64,000 nt of DNA from Vitellaria paradoxa (taxonomy: Eukaryota; Streptophyta; Magnoliopsida; Ericales; Sapotaceae). Both the position numbers and the translations under genes were made by a program. The notes below the pieces were generated by a model, which saw only the letters and a list, made by a program, of their open reading frames with translations, was not told where the DNA came from and made no database searches. Numbering within the stretch: position 1 is the stretch's first letter; each line of letters starts with the position of its first letter. Shown here piece after piece: positions 10,736 through 23,634 of the stretch. The DNA lies in contig CM034233.1 in the NCBI GenBank assembly GCA_019916065.1, positions 22,951,936-23,015,935 on the forward strand, written 5' to 3'.

Positions 10736-10914
10736 AGGACTGTCAACTGACAAGTGGATATATTAGTTTACACAGTCACTGCCTACATATATACATATAC
10801 ATACATACATATATATAGAGATATATCACCCAATGTGTGGACAAATGGGCACCGAGAAAACTTGTACGGGCTATTTAAAGTTTTGCTCTTTGACAGCGTT
10901 TCCAGCTTGTTAAA

Positions 10915-11250
10915 AAGATGGCTGTCCCCGGCCAGGATAGTTAAGGTGTGTGTAATTTATATTTTTTACCTAACTTTTAATTTTTGAACTGGAATATTGA
11001 ATTGTGAGTTTATGCTTCAAAAAAAAAAAAAGAAAAATTGTGTGTGCGTCATCCAGTACTTCACTCTCCCTATAAGCTGCGTAGGTTATGGCCTGCATTT
11101 CGACAGCTTGGACCTCAACCCAAGGGGCTGCAGTTGGTAGACTATCCCACAACAAAACAGTTAGGGTGCATGTATGTAGTTTATATTTCTCACCTAATTT
11201 CCGACTTTTAAGCTAGAATATTGAGTTCTACGTTTATACTTAAAAAAAAT
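10915..11250. mobile_element. Paired A-tailed repeats around a second LINE RNase H piece
   Basis: Segments 10930-11036 and 11161-11248 are copies of one short repeat (ACCTAA.TT..GA.TTTT.AA.CT.GAATATTGA then A-run). Between them the minus strand reads DSLPTAAPWVEVQAVEMQAI then TYAAYRES. This resembles the EAxAxxxALxxA part of LINE RNase H and should precede the piece at 10371-10735. The LINE fragment therefore seems to be interrupted by A-tailed insertions. Confidence 0.4.
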
Positions 11251-11265
11251 GTGTAGTTAAAAAGA

Positions 11266-11267
<2 letters not shown>

Positions 11268-11313
<46 letters not shown>

Positions 11314-11322
11314 ATACACACG
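11268..11322. repeat. (TA)n(TG)n microsatellite
   Basis: TA run passing into TG repeats. Confidence 0.9.
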
Positions 11323-13150
11323 TGTTTGAAGTTTGGATAACCACCTAAAGTTTTTTATTTTTTTGAAAAATTATAGTATTGATAGTGTATTTTTGTAAAA
11401 TTATAAACTGACCCAGATATTTGGTAAAATTTCAAAATGGCCCCAAAGTTTTCAGAAATTGTAATTTAGCCCCTAAAAATTTAAACATTTATAATTAAGC
11501 CCCTCCTAAGTTTTTTGACGTTCCGAATTCAATCGTAAGGTCATAATTGAAGGATTTCACTCATAAATAGATGAAATGAAAGAGCCCATAAATATGATAA
11601 AACATCCTCAAAGTATTCCACCTAAAAATCGAAGGTGGAGGATGTTTTTAATTGTAAAGATCTTATTGATTCCATCAAATGTAAAAGAATTAAACTAGCA
11701 GACAAGAAGGATGGTAAATGGAAGTAGATCAACTAGAGTTAGTGAGTTGAATGGAACGCGATCAAGTTGTCCATATGATAAAATCTAAAATTCAATTATG
11801 TAGCTATTAAGTCTTGGAACCAAAATTATACATATAGGATGTGTTTGGTGCACCTAACTTTGGTGAAAATTTTTAAAAATTTATATATACATATACATAT
11901 ATAATTTCGTAAAAGGTTGGTGGGATACTAGCATAATATATTTATGTAGACTTTTAAGATGAAAGACACCAGCATTGGACTAATCCATTGCCCGTATTCA
12001 CAAGTAACATGGGGGCTGGAGGTGATGATGAAGAGGAAACTGTTTTTGATTTAATTATACATGTATATATATAAGCACAATGCTTCAATAAACTCTTTAG
12101 TTTAATTAGGGGTCCCTTTTCTTTACAAATGCCTTGTCCTTTTGCAACTAATTAATTGCATGTACTCGATTAAATGGGCACGCAATCGCGCATGCACTTT
12201 TAACTGATAAACTATGATTTACTTGTTCGCTTTTGTGCATGCAGGGGTGGTTTAGAGATGCTGAGCTGCCGTTACTTCCAAGTCTTCAATAATACACAAG
12301 AATTGTTAATAATAACAATCACATGCCAAATAAAACCTTGAAGTTAGTCTGCAGGCATGGTGTTGCTCATTTTTTTCTTTGAAATATATATATGTATGTA
12401 TATATTATTCACCAAGTACGATTTGTGATAGTAACTAGGTCATGCATCGAAGATAGTATGCCGTGGAGATATTATTAGGACCTCGCTTTCGGCTAATAAA
12501 GAATGTGTGTGTGTGTATATATATATATATATCCCCCATATCTGCAAATGATTGAAGCCAATGCATGCAATGTGCCCACATTGACAAACACACTTCTTGG
12601 AAAACTTTGCTGTGTTCATTATAGGTCTATTTAGTGTGATAAAATTTTTAAAAAATTTTTAAAAATTATTTATTTTTTATTTCATTACGAATTACGAATT
12701 CATAAATTATCTTATTTTTTTTTTACCCTATATATAAATATATATATATATAATATATGTTCCGTATTGACAAACGCACTTCTTTTGAAAAGTTTTCGTG
12801 TGTTCTTTATTTATAAATATAGATATATATATTTATATATATATATCTGACTCTACAGAGATCAATGGAACATCATCCTCTGAATATATATAAACTTAAG
12901 AAGAGTACATGATTAATATTCTTGATGAGTGGGACATTGAAGATCATACCGTGGAATTTTGGGTGAAAGCTGGGCCTTTTTCTGGCCCTACCCCTTCTTG
13001 AAAGACAACTTCATTGGCTAATTGTGACCGTCCAAATTTGTTTGACTCTTCTTGTTTATTAACCGTGGATCCTATTTTACTTTCCGACAGACAGCGAAAT
13101 TTGCATCGTTTCGAGAGCTTTGAGGCTGATTTTTGTCCTTGTCCACCCAT
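11323..13150. other. AT-rich spacer with a partial palindromic MITE
   Basis: Includes (TA)n tracts near 12510-12530 and 12738-12760. A likely truncated copy of the ACGAATTACGA MITE family lies at 12622-12730 (TTACGAATTACGAATTCATAA). A 68-codon minus-strand frame at 12944-13150 has no recognisable domain and is not called as a gene. Confidence 0.5.
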
Positions 13151-15568
13151 TCTAAGAGAGAGACTGCTTTACAATGTCTGCTAGATTTATCTCCTCAATT
13201 ATGTATATATAGACAGAGAGATAGAGAGAGAGAGAGAGTGAGAGATTAATTAGTTTAATATTTCTATAACGTCAATTTTATGAACTGATACGGTCCTAAT
13301 TTAGGATAAGTGGGGCAGAAATTTATGTGGCCTCTTTTTTTGTCCTCGGCAACCGAGTTTTGGTAGTCTTGCTATATATCAATCGCTATCAATCAGGGAT
13401 TAATTTCATAGAATAAATTCCATGGTATTGCCAACTTGCGCGAAATTGACTAGTACGGCGGCTTTTTTCGGTTTAACAAAAAATTAACTAATTTTCGTTA
13501 ACTTTTTTTTTTCTTCATATATATTTTTATTTATTAAAATTTAATTTTCTCCTTAGGTCGGTAACTTTTTAGTGTATTAATCATATTAAAAAAATTCAAA
13601 AATTCATGCTTATTTAAATAAAAATTATCTGTTTTGATAAAACAGTATTAAAAAATTATTTTTTTTAATTTTTACCTAAATAAACTTGAATTTTTTAATT
13701 TATTTTTTTACAAATATGATTAACATACCCAAAAGTTACATATTCTAAAAAAAAATCAAATTTTGATAGAAAAAGGTCATGTAAGACAAAAAAAAAAAAA
13801 AAAACTATAAAAAAAAAATAAAAGCATTTTCCAAACCAAACAAAGCCTATGTTATGCTATAAATTAAATTTTAGGGGTATAATGCAATTTATATTTGCAG
13901 CCCCATTTTTATAACTTCATGAAATAATTAAAGTACGGAAACAAAATGGACAAAAAAATTAAGATTTTGGGGAGGTTTGCATGGCATCATTTTGCAAAAT
14001 AATTTTATCATGAGGTAGGTAGCTATATATTCTTGGCTTGATACGCTATATATATATACCTTCATTCCTGGGACAATGAGATCCATGAAGAGATGCTTAA
14101 TTTATTTGGGTGGGGGGGGGGGAGAGGGGGAGAGAGAGAGAGAGAGATAGAGAGAGACTAAGGTTGTCTAAATAAATTCCACTTTTGTAGTGCAGAGAGT
14201 TCTCAAAGAATAAACTGAAAGTGACCTTTTGAAAACTTTGTTTATCTAACACAGATGCTTTCACAATGAATATGAGCAAAGATCAATTATAAATAACGGA
14301 AAGAAGCTCATCTTTTTTTTTTTTCCCCTTTATGGCTTGGCAAAAGATCAACGTTGAATAGATTTCATTTCAATTTGATGGGAATAATTAATAAACTAAA
14401 GTCCAGAGGCTATGTGTAAAGTTCAACTCTTTAAAGCATTTCCTTTGTTAGTAGCAAAAAAAGCCCTTGTGAGAGCCACCAGCAAACCACCAAAATAATA
14501 TAAAAGGAAGAATGGGTTTTGACTTTTCTCTTTTTCTGTGGCTCGGGTCATAATTTGTGATTCTACAAACTTCCTTTAAGTTCCCTCCTCAAGTTCTTTT
14601 TCTAATTTTTTAATTAATTTATAAAAATACAAAAACAAAAATAATAATAATACAATTTGCAAGAATAAAAAATTAAGAGAGAGAGAGAGAGAGAAAAGTA
14701 GGAAGAAAATTTAGGAAAGAAGAACTATATTAACACGTAACATGTAACTTTACTTTACAAATAATAACAAAAAGAATAGTAAAAGTAAGGTATAAGAAAT
14801 TAGCAAGGTTATTCTGTTAAAATAATTTCTCAAAATAAGTTATCATATACGATGTGCAAATGGTAATTTTGCAATTGCAGTACATAGTACGTGTGGGTAT
14901 TTTTATTTAAAGGTAATAAGCTTAATTAAGAGTCTCCATATCATTCTAGCATAATATAAATTTAATTTCCACCAAAAAATAAGTCTAGTGATATCAAGTA
15001 GTAGGTTGTATGAGTTTAATTTGAAGACTATATCGTCAAGTTTGATTCATTAGTGCTATACAAAAATAATTATATCTCTAAGTATAGGATGTTCGTAAGT
15101 AATAAATCTGGTAATAGCGAGGTCAATCCGAAGGTAAAAAGGAAAATCAAAGGTGTTTTGAAAAACTAAAAAAAAAAATAGATTTGAAAAAAAGTTTGAT
15201 TTGAAAAATAATCGAATGAATTTATAACTTAAAAATAAATAAAAGAACACTTAAGTTTCGAATTACCACCGTAGTTTCGTTATGAAATTTCAATCCTCAA
15301 TGCTCAAATATACCACTAAAAATTCAATCAGAAGATTTTTTCCATTAAAATGTTTTCTAAATAAAGAAAATCAGCTTAAAACTTAAAAATGTAGGGAAAT
15401 TAGGTGTTGATCATGCCAGAATATGGTTAATTATCCATTTACAATGAATCAATAAAAAATTCTAAGCATTCATTGTGCCAAAAAAATGGCATCTTTGTTT
15501 ATGACTAAAAAAATTATGTAGAAATTAATTTTTTTTGAAATTATTGTACATAACCAATCATTTAGAGA
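13151..15568. other. AT-rich spacer with GA microsatellites
   Basis: GA runs at about 13213-13242, 14121-14157 and 14676-14695; poly-A tracts. No gene or clear element recognised. Confidence 0.55.
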
Positions 15569-15703
15569 GCGTTTGAAGTGACAAAAAGTGATGAACTTTA
15601 ATAAAAATTGTAAGTTCGTAGTTTGTACAGTGAAATAAAAAGTAAATAATTATTAAAGATTTTAAGTATTTTTCAGCGATCCTCAAAGTTCCAAACGGAG
15701 CCC
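15569..15703. mobile_element. Palindromic MITE, 'ACGAATTACGA' family, copy 2
   Basis: Left end GCGTTTGAAGTGACAAAAAG, right end (reverse complement) GCTCCGTTTGGAACTTTGAGG. The centre GTAAGTTCGTAGTTTGTACAGTGAAATAAAA parallels the copy at 48958-49090. Confidence 0.55.
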
Positions 15704-16349
15704 AATTAATAAGACATAAAACTGAAAGTCTAAAAGCTAACATTGAATAATTAAAAATTACAAAAATCTACCATGATTTCCACTCTAATCTAAACTAAGA
15801 TTTTTAACTATACGTTATAAAAAAAAAAAAAGAATTAAAAAAGTAGAAGGAAAAGAATAAGCGAGAATTAAGGATCTTTATAATTAGGATCTCTTTATGA
15901 AAAATATGTATTTATAATATACTCTCAACCTTAATTAGAATAGAAAACAAATAAATTAGAACTCAGAATTAAATCAAATTAGATAAGTCAGTTCAAGCTC
16001 TGACGTCCGAACATGTACATACATGGTCGATTATCCAATGCTTCATTAGTATATGTGATTTGAACATATAGTATTTAGTTCAAACATGCATTTCTTAGTT
16101 TGGTCACTGCTAATTAAAGTTTGAATTATCAACCTAGAATGTTTGAATGTAGTCATACTTCCAACTCTTGGAAAATCGATGTTTGAACGTAGAACTGACT
16201 CTTGAACGTTGTTTGAATGTTAATTGCCTTGACTATTTTCTTCTTCTTTTAGTTTCCAAAGTCTTCCAACAACTTTATTTACTTGGTTTGATCTCACGTC
16301 TTGAACTCCAAACTAGTTAAAGAAAAAAATAACTTTTTTTACTTCTCGA

Positions 16350-16472
16350 ATCAAACTTAAATTCTATAAATACAAATTACGAGATTGTAAAATTAAAATT
16401 TTTTACTCATTGTACAAAGAACGAAATACTAATTTTTATAAATTTATACAAATTTATGTAATTCCATACACA
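16350..16472. mobile_element. Palindromic MITE, 'ACGAATTACGA' family, copy 3
   Basis: ATTCTATAAATACAAATTACGAGATTGTAAAA and TTTTTACTCATTGTAC followed by ATACAAATTTATGTAATTCC mirror copy 1. The left end is less clear. Confidence 0.5.
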
Positions 16473-16903
16473 CTCATTGTAGCATCTAAGAAAGAACTAA
16501 AAACTGGAAAATTCTTGTGGTTCCTTAATTAATACTCACAAGCACTATGAGACGATCAGATGCTTACTGCCAAAAGAACATACACCACTACGCATTCCAT
16601 GAAGTCTTATTCTTTTACCAAAAAAAAAAAAAAAAGCAACCAAACATATTTATATATATGTATACATATGTATGTATTTATATGGGTCATGGATGCATAA
16701 TGATTTACTGTAATGTACCAACCAGTAGTTAATTAATTAGTTTCGATAGCATGAGGTTCGCTGAAGTTCCTGTACGCTGGTGAAACCATCTATCTAGCCC
16801 CGTTGTCTTTCCCATAGAACTTTTTGTCAGTCATAAAACACTATAAACATTTTTCTTTATCCTCGAGTTCAGAGACGACCCATCCCAATTACATCTATTC
16901 TTA

Positions 16904-17183
16904 GGTTGAGATACAGGAAAAAAAAAAAAAAAAAAAAAAAAAACTTTTTTATAAGAGGCTATTAGTTAATTATTAAAAAATTAATTTTTTTTAATGTTTA
17001 GAAAAGAAAAAAAAAACTTTTTAATAACTAATTTTTTTAATTTTTAGTTAATTTAATATTTTTACTTTTCAAATTTTAAAATAAAATTAAGATGTAAGAA
17101 AATAAATTTTTATCATTTTAAAAAAAGTCACAAGCTGAATAACTGGTAACTGAATTATCAGTTACTGCTTCTCAAACAGTGCC
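16904..17183. mobile_element. Tourist-like MITE, 280 bp, copy 3 (reverse orientation)
   Basis: TTA lies on both sides (16901-16903 and 17184-17186). The right end reverse-complements to GGCACTGTTTGAGAAGCAG. Its length equals that of copy 1 at 7204-7483. The arms carry TAGTTAATTA and CTGGTAACTGA-type sequence and an internal AAATTAAGATGTAAGAAAAT. A long poly-A run sits near the left end. Confidence 0.6.
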
Positions 17184-19304
17184 TTATGTTACCATAAAAT
17201 CACCATCATTGTTAAAAACTGAAAAACATCATATTGGATGATTTTTTTTTTTATTTGTGAAACAAATTAAATTTATGCACACAAGTATTATTCTTTTCGA
17301 AAATCATGTCAGTATATTACCTAGCAGATAGATTCATCTTTTTGGTGATACATGTGCTTGTTTTCAGTTTCGAACCCTTGAGGAATTGGGAGTAATCGGG
17401 GCAAAGTATTAATTGTCAAAATCACAATTCCAAGCCTCCTAAGAGTGGAAAAATAGATTATAAACAAAACTGCTTTTAGTTTAGCTTACGAATAGTTATA
17501 TATATAAACTTGCTATATATAAAGTTTAGCTTATGAATAACTTGTTATAACCTGCTTCATATTATAACCTACCACCACGAAGCTAGGCGTCCGAAATTCG
17601 ACTCTAATCTCTGGTCATGGCATGTGTGCACCATGGACCTCTGAAATGGGAAATAATATTATTTAATTAATGAAGGTAGAAAGGAGGCCTATATATGTAA
17701 GATTAGTATAAACACAACTTGCATGGAATAATTAACCAGTGAATATGACTATAGCCTCAAACATTTAATTAAACTAATATATATGTATATATATATATAT
17801 ATATATTTTGGGGGGTGGGGGTTGTAATAGGTATAAAATGTAAAGCAAGTAACTAAAAAGATATGAAAAAGTGCTAAATCAAATGCGATTTATTTTAAGC
17901 CAAAAAGCCAATTAATTAGCTGCTTGTCGCCGGCTATAGATACATACACATTTATATACATACATATAAAGGTCTATATTAGGTAAGCACTTGTGAGTCT
18001 AGGGACAAAACGTCATGACAGCGTGGGTTTGATGTCATTATAAACCCCACAAGCTAAGGCTTAGGAAAGGAAGCCTTTGTTGTGGTGCTGTGGGTAGTGG
18101 TGGTGCAGCTATCATCAAGACTTTGAATAAGTGGCTAAAATAACCCACACACAAAGGGACCAGAGTCACCATGCGTGTGACAGCCGAAAGGATCAGGTCC
18201 AAAAGACCCTTCTCTATGAGCTCCCTTACCCTTCAGGAAATAAAAAAATAAAAATAAAAAAATGGTAAACCTGAGCCACGCAGCAGACGGATCAGAAAAG
18301 AGCAGTGCCCACTACATAGAATTATCTGACCAAGGAGTGTCGAAAGTGAGTCTCCGTACAAAAGAAGTGTAGGAGAAGCAAAGGAGACATTGCAGGAATA
18401 TATGCTATTGTCAATCGTGGTTGTTGAAATTGACCAACCTAAAGGTAGTTAATTTATATTAGGTTTAATTTAGGAGGAAAAAAAAAACTGATTACTAGAT
18501 ATATATCTATTAAAGATTAACTTTTTTATTAAAAAAAATTAACTTTCTAGTACTTAATTTTTTTATTTTTTTTGTTTGTTGACATATTTACAATTCATAA
18601 TTTAAAATAAATTTAAAATGTACAAGAATTATTTTAAAAAAAGACAAAAAGTAAAAAGTTAAAAATTGAGAAACTGCACTGCCATCAGACGGAGTCTTGG
18701 TGTTTCGTGTGATTTTTATCAAGATCCACAGTTAAAATTCATTAGTCATACAAGTGGGATTCATGCTATTAATTTCTGTAATTGGAGATAAGCTTGCTTG
18801 GTAATTAAAAAATAATATGTTGTCAAATGTTTTTACCATAATTCATTATAAGAATGATGTTATAGTAATATTTTAATCATAAAAATATGTATATATTAAT
18901 AAGTTTTTTTTTAAATAATTCATAAAATGACATATCATTCCGAGTCTTGCTGACAATAAATTCATACAATAGCATTATTTTGATAATTTGCAATTGATTA
19001 TTGTGTTCCATTCGTATATTTATATTTTGATGTGTGTGTGCGTGTGTATATATATATATATATATATAAGTGCATGTGGGCTCTCCAAAGCAATAGTGTG
19101 GTTCTCTTTTTCCCTCATAGAGACACACGTTACCATGATGGTGCTTAAAAGGGAAATGAAACGCTAGTAGCCCTTCAGATTTTTGTTTTACTTTTGGTAG
19201 CCAAGCTTCTTATTAACCCTGCAGTTAATTACCAGACCCATCCGGTCTAGACCTTTCAGCCAATGCTACCCCCTATTTACTTATCTCTCTCCGCATGTAA
19301 ATTA
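17184..19304. other. Spacer
   Basis: Moderately AT-rich, with (TA)n runs at about 17780-17805 and 19045-19068. The stretch 17980-18440 is less AT-rich and looks unique, but no frame or splice pattern I could follow makes a recognisable protein. Confidence 0.5.
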
Positions 19305-19468
19305 TGGCTCTATGTGCAATGATATAAAATTTTTAAAAAACCGGCAAAAAAAATTTAAAAATTTTAAATTTATTTATTTTTTATCTTACTGTATGAATAA
19401 TGAACCAATAACTTAATTATCTCACTTTATCTCATTTTACTTTATTTTTGTCACTCCAAACGTGCTTT
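19305..19468. mobile_element. Palindromic MITE, 'ACGAATTACGA' family, copy 4 (degraded)
   Basis: Contains GATATAAAATTTTTAAAAAA, a central CTGTATGAATAATGAAC and TTTATCTCATTTTACTTTA, and ends near CACTCCAAACGTGC. The layout matches the other copies. Confidence 0.4.
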
Positions 19469-21289
19469 AGATAATAATTATTCGGCATTAATTTCATGCA
19501 ACATGCATGGATGATGCTTAACTAAAAAAGAATAGCTGAGATTAGAGTGCTTAAATTAAAATTTAATAATTCAAGTATATTCATTTAATTTTAATTCATA
19601 TAAATATTTCTGAAAGATTAAATGTTAATCTAATAATTCCAACTTTGTAATTCTTACGCTAACACAAAAACTGATGTTAACCCTAAATTCATGCTAGATG
19701 GCCAGAAGCAGAATCTAGAACATCCCCTTTTATATTTATATGAATGTGTCATATGTGTACATGTATCCAAAGTAGAACTTCTTCGATCTCCGGATACCGT
19801 GCCACATGTCAGATCGTGATGACTGAAAAGCGTTTATTATTATTTCATTGTAATCTTTTCGCCTTCAAAGAGAAGGCTGGGTTTTAATAGTTTTTTTGTT
19901 TTTTTTTCAACTTTATAATAGTTTTAATTTATTAAATAAAAAATAATGTAGAGGAGAGAAGTTAATGAAAAAAAAAAAGGTAAATATTCGATCTCACCCA
20001 TTTATTTACAATAATTATAAATATATTTATACATGTCGCTATATAATTATAAGATAAATTGTCTACCAACACTTATTCATTATTCCATGCCAAATTACGA
20101 AGAATTGCTAATCATATTCTAAATTCTAAAAAAAACACAATTTCTTTATTTTTTCTTTTTTCTTTTTTAACAACATGCCACCTTTCCTAGTAGGTCCTGT
20201 TTGCAAAAGAAATTTTTAGGAATTTTAGGTAATTTTTTATGTGTTCAGTGAAAATTTAAATGAAAATTCTAGTATAAGACATCACCTGACTTTTTTTTTC
20301 TTTTTATTAATTTTTAATTACATATAAATACGTGGATGATGCAGTGAATATTCAAAACTTCTAAAGTTATTAATTCCTCTTTATCATAAAAATTGTAGCC
20401 CTTAAGTTTTTCACCAATGAAGAATGAATTAATGGTTATTCAAAAAAGGATCGACTTTTAATAGTCACACAAACAAACTAGAAGGAAGAAAAATGAATCA
20501 TGAATTTCCCGACAAATTAAATAATGTGACAATCAAAATTAAAAATAAAAAGTAAAAATAAAAACAAATACTTCATGTATAATGTAATATTCTTATTAGA
20601 ACAGAAAACGGTTTAATTGAATAAATTAAATTTTGAAGCATTGAGTTCCAAAGTTGAGGGAAGAACCAGGAAAAGCCCACTCAAAATGAAATGATTGGCA
20701 TTCATTTGCAAGTCCTTATCATGCTAGCATTTGCTTTGCCCACATTGTTTTGAGATCTTCTGTCCAATAAAGAAAAATTCTGATCATGCCTTCTTAGCTT
20801 CGACGCATCAATTCTTCCTTGTCACTACACCATACTTATTATGGTTTCAGCCAAAAATTATAACTCTAAATCAATTGGTCTACATAATGAGGAATGAAGG
20901 GATTCGAGTTGAAATTCAATCTTTAGATTCAAATTGATCAAATGGACAAAAATGTTTTTAATCTTGACCATTAGATGAATTTTCATTAGAATTCAAATAT
21001 TGAAAATAAAATTTTACCTCCTAAAGTTAAATTTTAACTTCAAGAATCCTTCAGGTAATGAGAGAGTAATTTTTATTTTTTAAATTTATAAACTTAATTA
21101 ATTGAGTAATTTTTAAAGAAAAGCAAAAACGTAAACAAGTTGCAAGTGATGTGTTAATTGGGTATTGAGCGGCTTTTATCGAACGAGTTGGAGCTTAATT
21201 ATTCTACTGTAAAAAGAAGTTTCCCCAACACAAAAAGGGGTTGGCAAGAAAAGTTACTTAAAAGGCAACCACTCTTTGCATATTAGAGA
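19469..21289. other. AT-rich spacer
   Basis: No gene recognised. A 68-codon frame at 20731-20937 has no family resemblance I can name. Confidence 0.5.
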
Positions 21290-21431
21290 GGGGTGTTTTG
21301 TTGGGTAAAATTAATTAAAAATTATCAACTTTTACTCATTCTATATATTTTTTTGTAATTAAATTTCGTCACATATTTTTTTACATCAAATTTTTATATT
21401 TTTATTATATTTTTTGACCAACCAAATACTT
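21290..21431. mobile_element. Short MITE, 'GTTTGGTTGACCAAAAT' family, copy 1
   Basis: Left GGTGTTTTGTTGGGTAAAAT, right (reverse complement) AAGTATTTGGTTGGTCAAAA. The centre ACATCAAATTTTTATATTTTTATTATATTTT is shared with the three copies at 34.5-35.1 kb. Confidence 0.6.
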
Positions 21432-22920
21432 TATTAGGCATACTGATTCTACGTTAACAAGAAGTTTCCCCGTCAAAAGAAAATATATAACAGTAACTTG
21501 AAAGGTACTGTAGCTTTAATTACTAAAGTGATTCTGTGATACTCCATTAATTAACAAAAAGTTTCCCCAGAGGAAAAGTGGGTAAATTCAGTTTTCCCTT
21601 TTATCGATTTTTTCCACAAATCTCACTTAATTAGTTGTAATTTCATTCTCTATTAGTTAAGCTGCATTTAATTCGTGAAAATTTTTATGTAACTTTACCC
21701 CCTCAAAACATAGAAAACTAGTTAAATAACAGAAATAAGATTGTAAAAAAATTGAAGTCCATGCCCTTAATTAATTATCTAAAATACTACTAAAATAATA
21801 TTTGTGAGAAATCTCATGGGCCAAAATGATCAAGAAAAAGTAACCAGAACAACTTTGGGGTAATTTTGCAACCAGTAGTTGTAGTTTATTTTTTTTTAAT
21901 ATTTTTTTATTTTATATATTTTTTATTAAAATTTAATTTTTTTTTTATTTTTAAACATGTTATTCATTTTCATAAAAAAAAATAATTTCAAATAAAAAAA
22001 TTCGCGAAGGAATTAAGAAAATGTTTGCACACATTCACAGGAAGAGTGCTTTTAAAGAAGAAAATTCACATGCAAATAAAAAAAAAAATTACTTAGCTAA
22101 CTTTTTTTTTCATTCGTATGTGAATTTTTTATTTTTAATTTATTTTTATAATATGTGAATAACACGCCAAAAGATTATTAAATAAAAAAATCAAATTAAA
22201 TTTTAATTAAAAAATCATATAAAAAAATTGGAACTAATGTTCCAATACCAAGCATTAAAAAGCTAGTTAGAAAATCGCACTGACCTCATTGTTTGCTATG
22301 TTAATTTGCATAGTTACTACTTAATGAAATCCAGTGCCTCTAGTGACCGGAACTAGTTAGCTAGAGGCAGCAGAGTCACTGGGAACGGTCTTGCTCAAAT
22401 CAATTCGGGCGAAGGTTTTAATTCCAGAAGGACTGGGACAATTCCTGAATATTTATGCATATATGTATGCAACTGAAATCGAGGAAGTTTTATATATCAA
22501 GGGAGAACTTAGAGCGAGAAAGAGAGAGAGTATGGGGAGTGTGTTCCAAGACACAATGATTACCTGGGCCTTGGGGAAGCAGAAAGGGTTGGCGTGGAAA
22601 TAGCAGAGAAGGAGAGAGGGAGAGAGAAAGACTGCTGGGATTAACGTGGGGGCTCGACCGAGGAGGCCTCAAAGGGAAAGGAAGCTAAAAGCCCTTTTAT
22701 CATGACATATCACACACTCTCTTCCCCCCCCCCCCTCTCTCTCTCTCCCTCCCTCCCTTAAACACCCCGCTTTAATATTGTCTTTGGTCGGTCGACAATC
22801 TGCGTTGTGTGTTTACTGTGTGTGTTTGTGTCCCCCCCTCCCATTCCTCTCTCTCCCTCCCCCATTTTCTCTCTCTACTCTTCTTGTTTTGCAGAACCAG
22901 CACTAACACAGTGTAATTAT

Positions 22921-22978
22921 ACACTTTGAACCAATCACAAATCAACAATACACTTTGAACCAATCACAGAGCAACAAT
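22921..22978 (+). repeat. 29-bp tandem duplication carrying CCAAT
   Basis: ACACTTTGAACCAATCACAA plus 9 bases is repeated head to tail (22921-22949 and 22950-22978) with two mismatches. Each unit holds CCAATCA, the NF-Y-type CCAAT core. It lies about 660 bp upstream of the bHLH ATG. Confidence 0.85.
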
Positions 22979-23574
22979 ATTATTCTTGTGTACATTTTTA
23001 TCTTTATATAAAAAGATGCCCAAGTATTGATAGCTACAGAAATGGAAAGTGAGAGGGGAAAGAGAATGCCGTAAGAAGAAAGGAAAGGTGACTAATGGAA
23101 GGGTGGAGATGTGGCAGGCTCTACAAGGTCCCCTAAAGAAAACCAAAAAGACTCCAACAGTGGGCGAGAGAAAAGGAAAGCTTTAGTTGAAGAAGTAGAA
23201 TAAAAAGGGGTCATCACCCCGCACAAAGGCTGTGGCAGAATTAACCTACCAAGAGAGAGAGAGAGAGAGAGGGAGGGAGGGGGGCCAGGACTCTTCATCA
23301 CAAATCAAAGCAAGGTCTGTCTTTACTTCCTTTTCTGTTTGTTTCTTAACACCCCTTTTGTGGCTAGCCCCTCTTGCTGCCCAAGAAGCTTAGTAGTCCA
23401 AGTCTTTGATCCTTTTCTTCATATTCTCTCTTTTTATCTTTACATGAAAGAAAGATAAGATGATTAGGGAACAAGCCTAAAGTCTCTGAATTCCAGACTT
23501 GGTTTTGTAGATTCAGATTCATATAACTTATATATAGAGATATCTAGATAGCTATAATAGAGAAAGAAAGAGAA

Positions 23575-23575
23575 G

Positions 23576-23622
<47 letters not shown>

Positions 23623-23632
23623 AGAGAGAAAG
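23575..23632 (+). repeat. GA microsatellite in the bHLH 5' leader
   Basis: Nearly pure (GA)n with one GCGC interruption, ending 2 bp before the start codon. GA/CT-rich leaders are common in plant developmental genes and can bind BPC/GAGA-binding proteins; that function is not shown here. Confidence 0.9.
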
Positions 23633-23634
23633 AG

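Larger units (their letters stand above)
22384..23634 (+). promoter_or_regulatory. Upstream region of the bHLH gene
   Basis: Upstream DNA with long CT tracts (22722-22762 and 22831-22878), GA tracts (23250-23282 and 23550-23632) and a duplicated CCAAT-containing 29-mer (22921-22978). A TATA-like TTATATATAG at about 23528 lies some 100 bp before the start codon, which would give a short GA-rich leader. A GGTCGGTCGACA stretch at about 22788 holds a TGTC half-site of the ARF type, but one such site is weak evidence. No ATG was found between the TATA-like box and the called start. Confidence 0.5.

Noticed and set aside
12944..13150. 68-codon minus-strand frame with a TATA-like box and GA run upstream
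   Set aside because: No domain or family resemblance and no splice continuation; mentioned only in the spacer entry.
22780..22800. Auxin response element upstream of the bHLH gene
   Set aside because: Only a single TGTC half-site of uncertain affinity; not enough for a regulatory claim.
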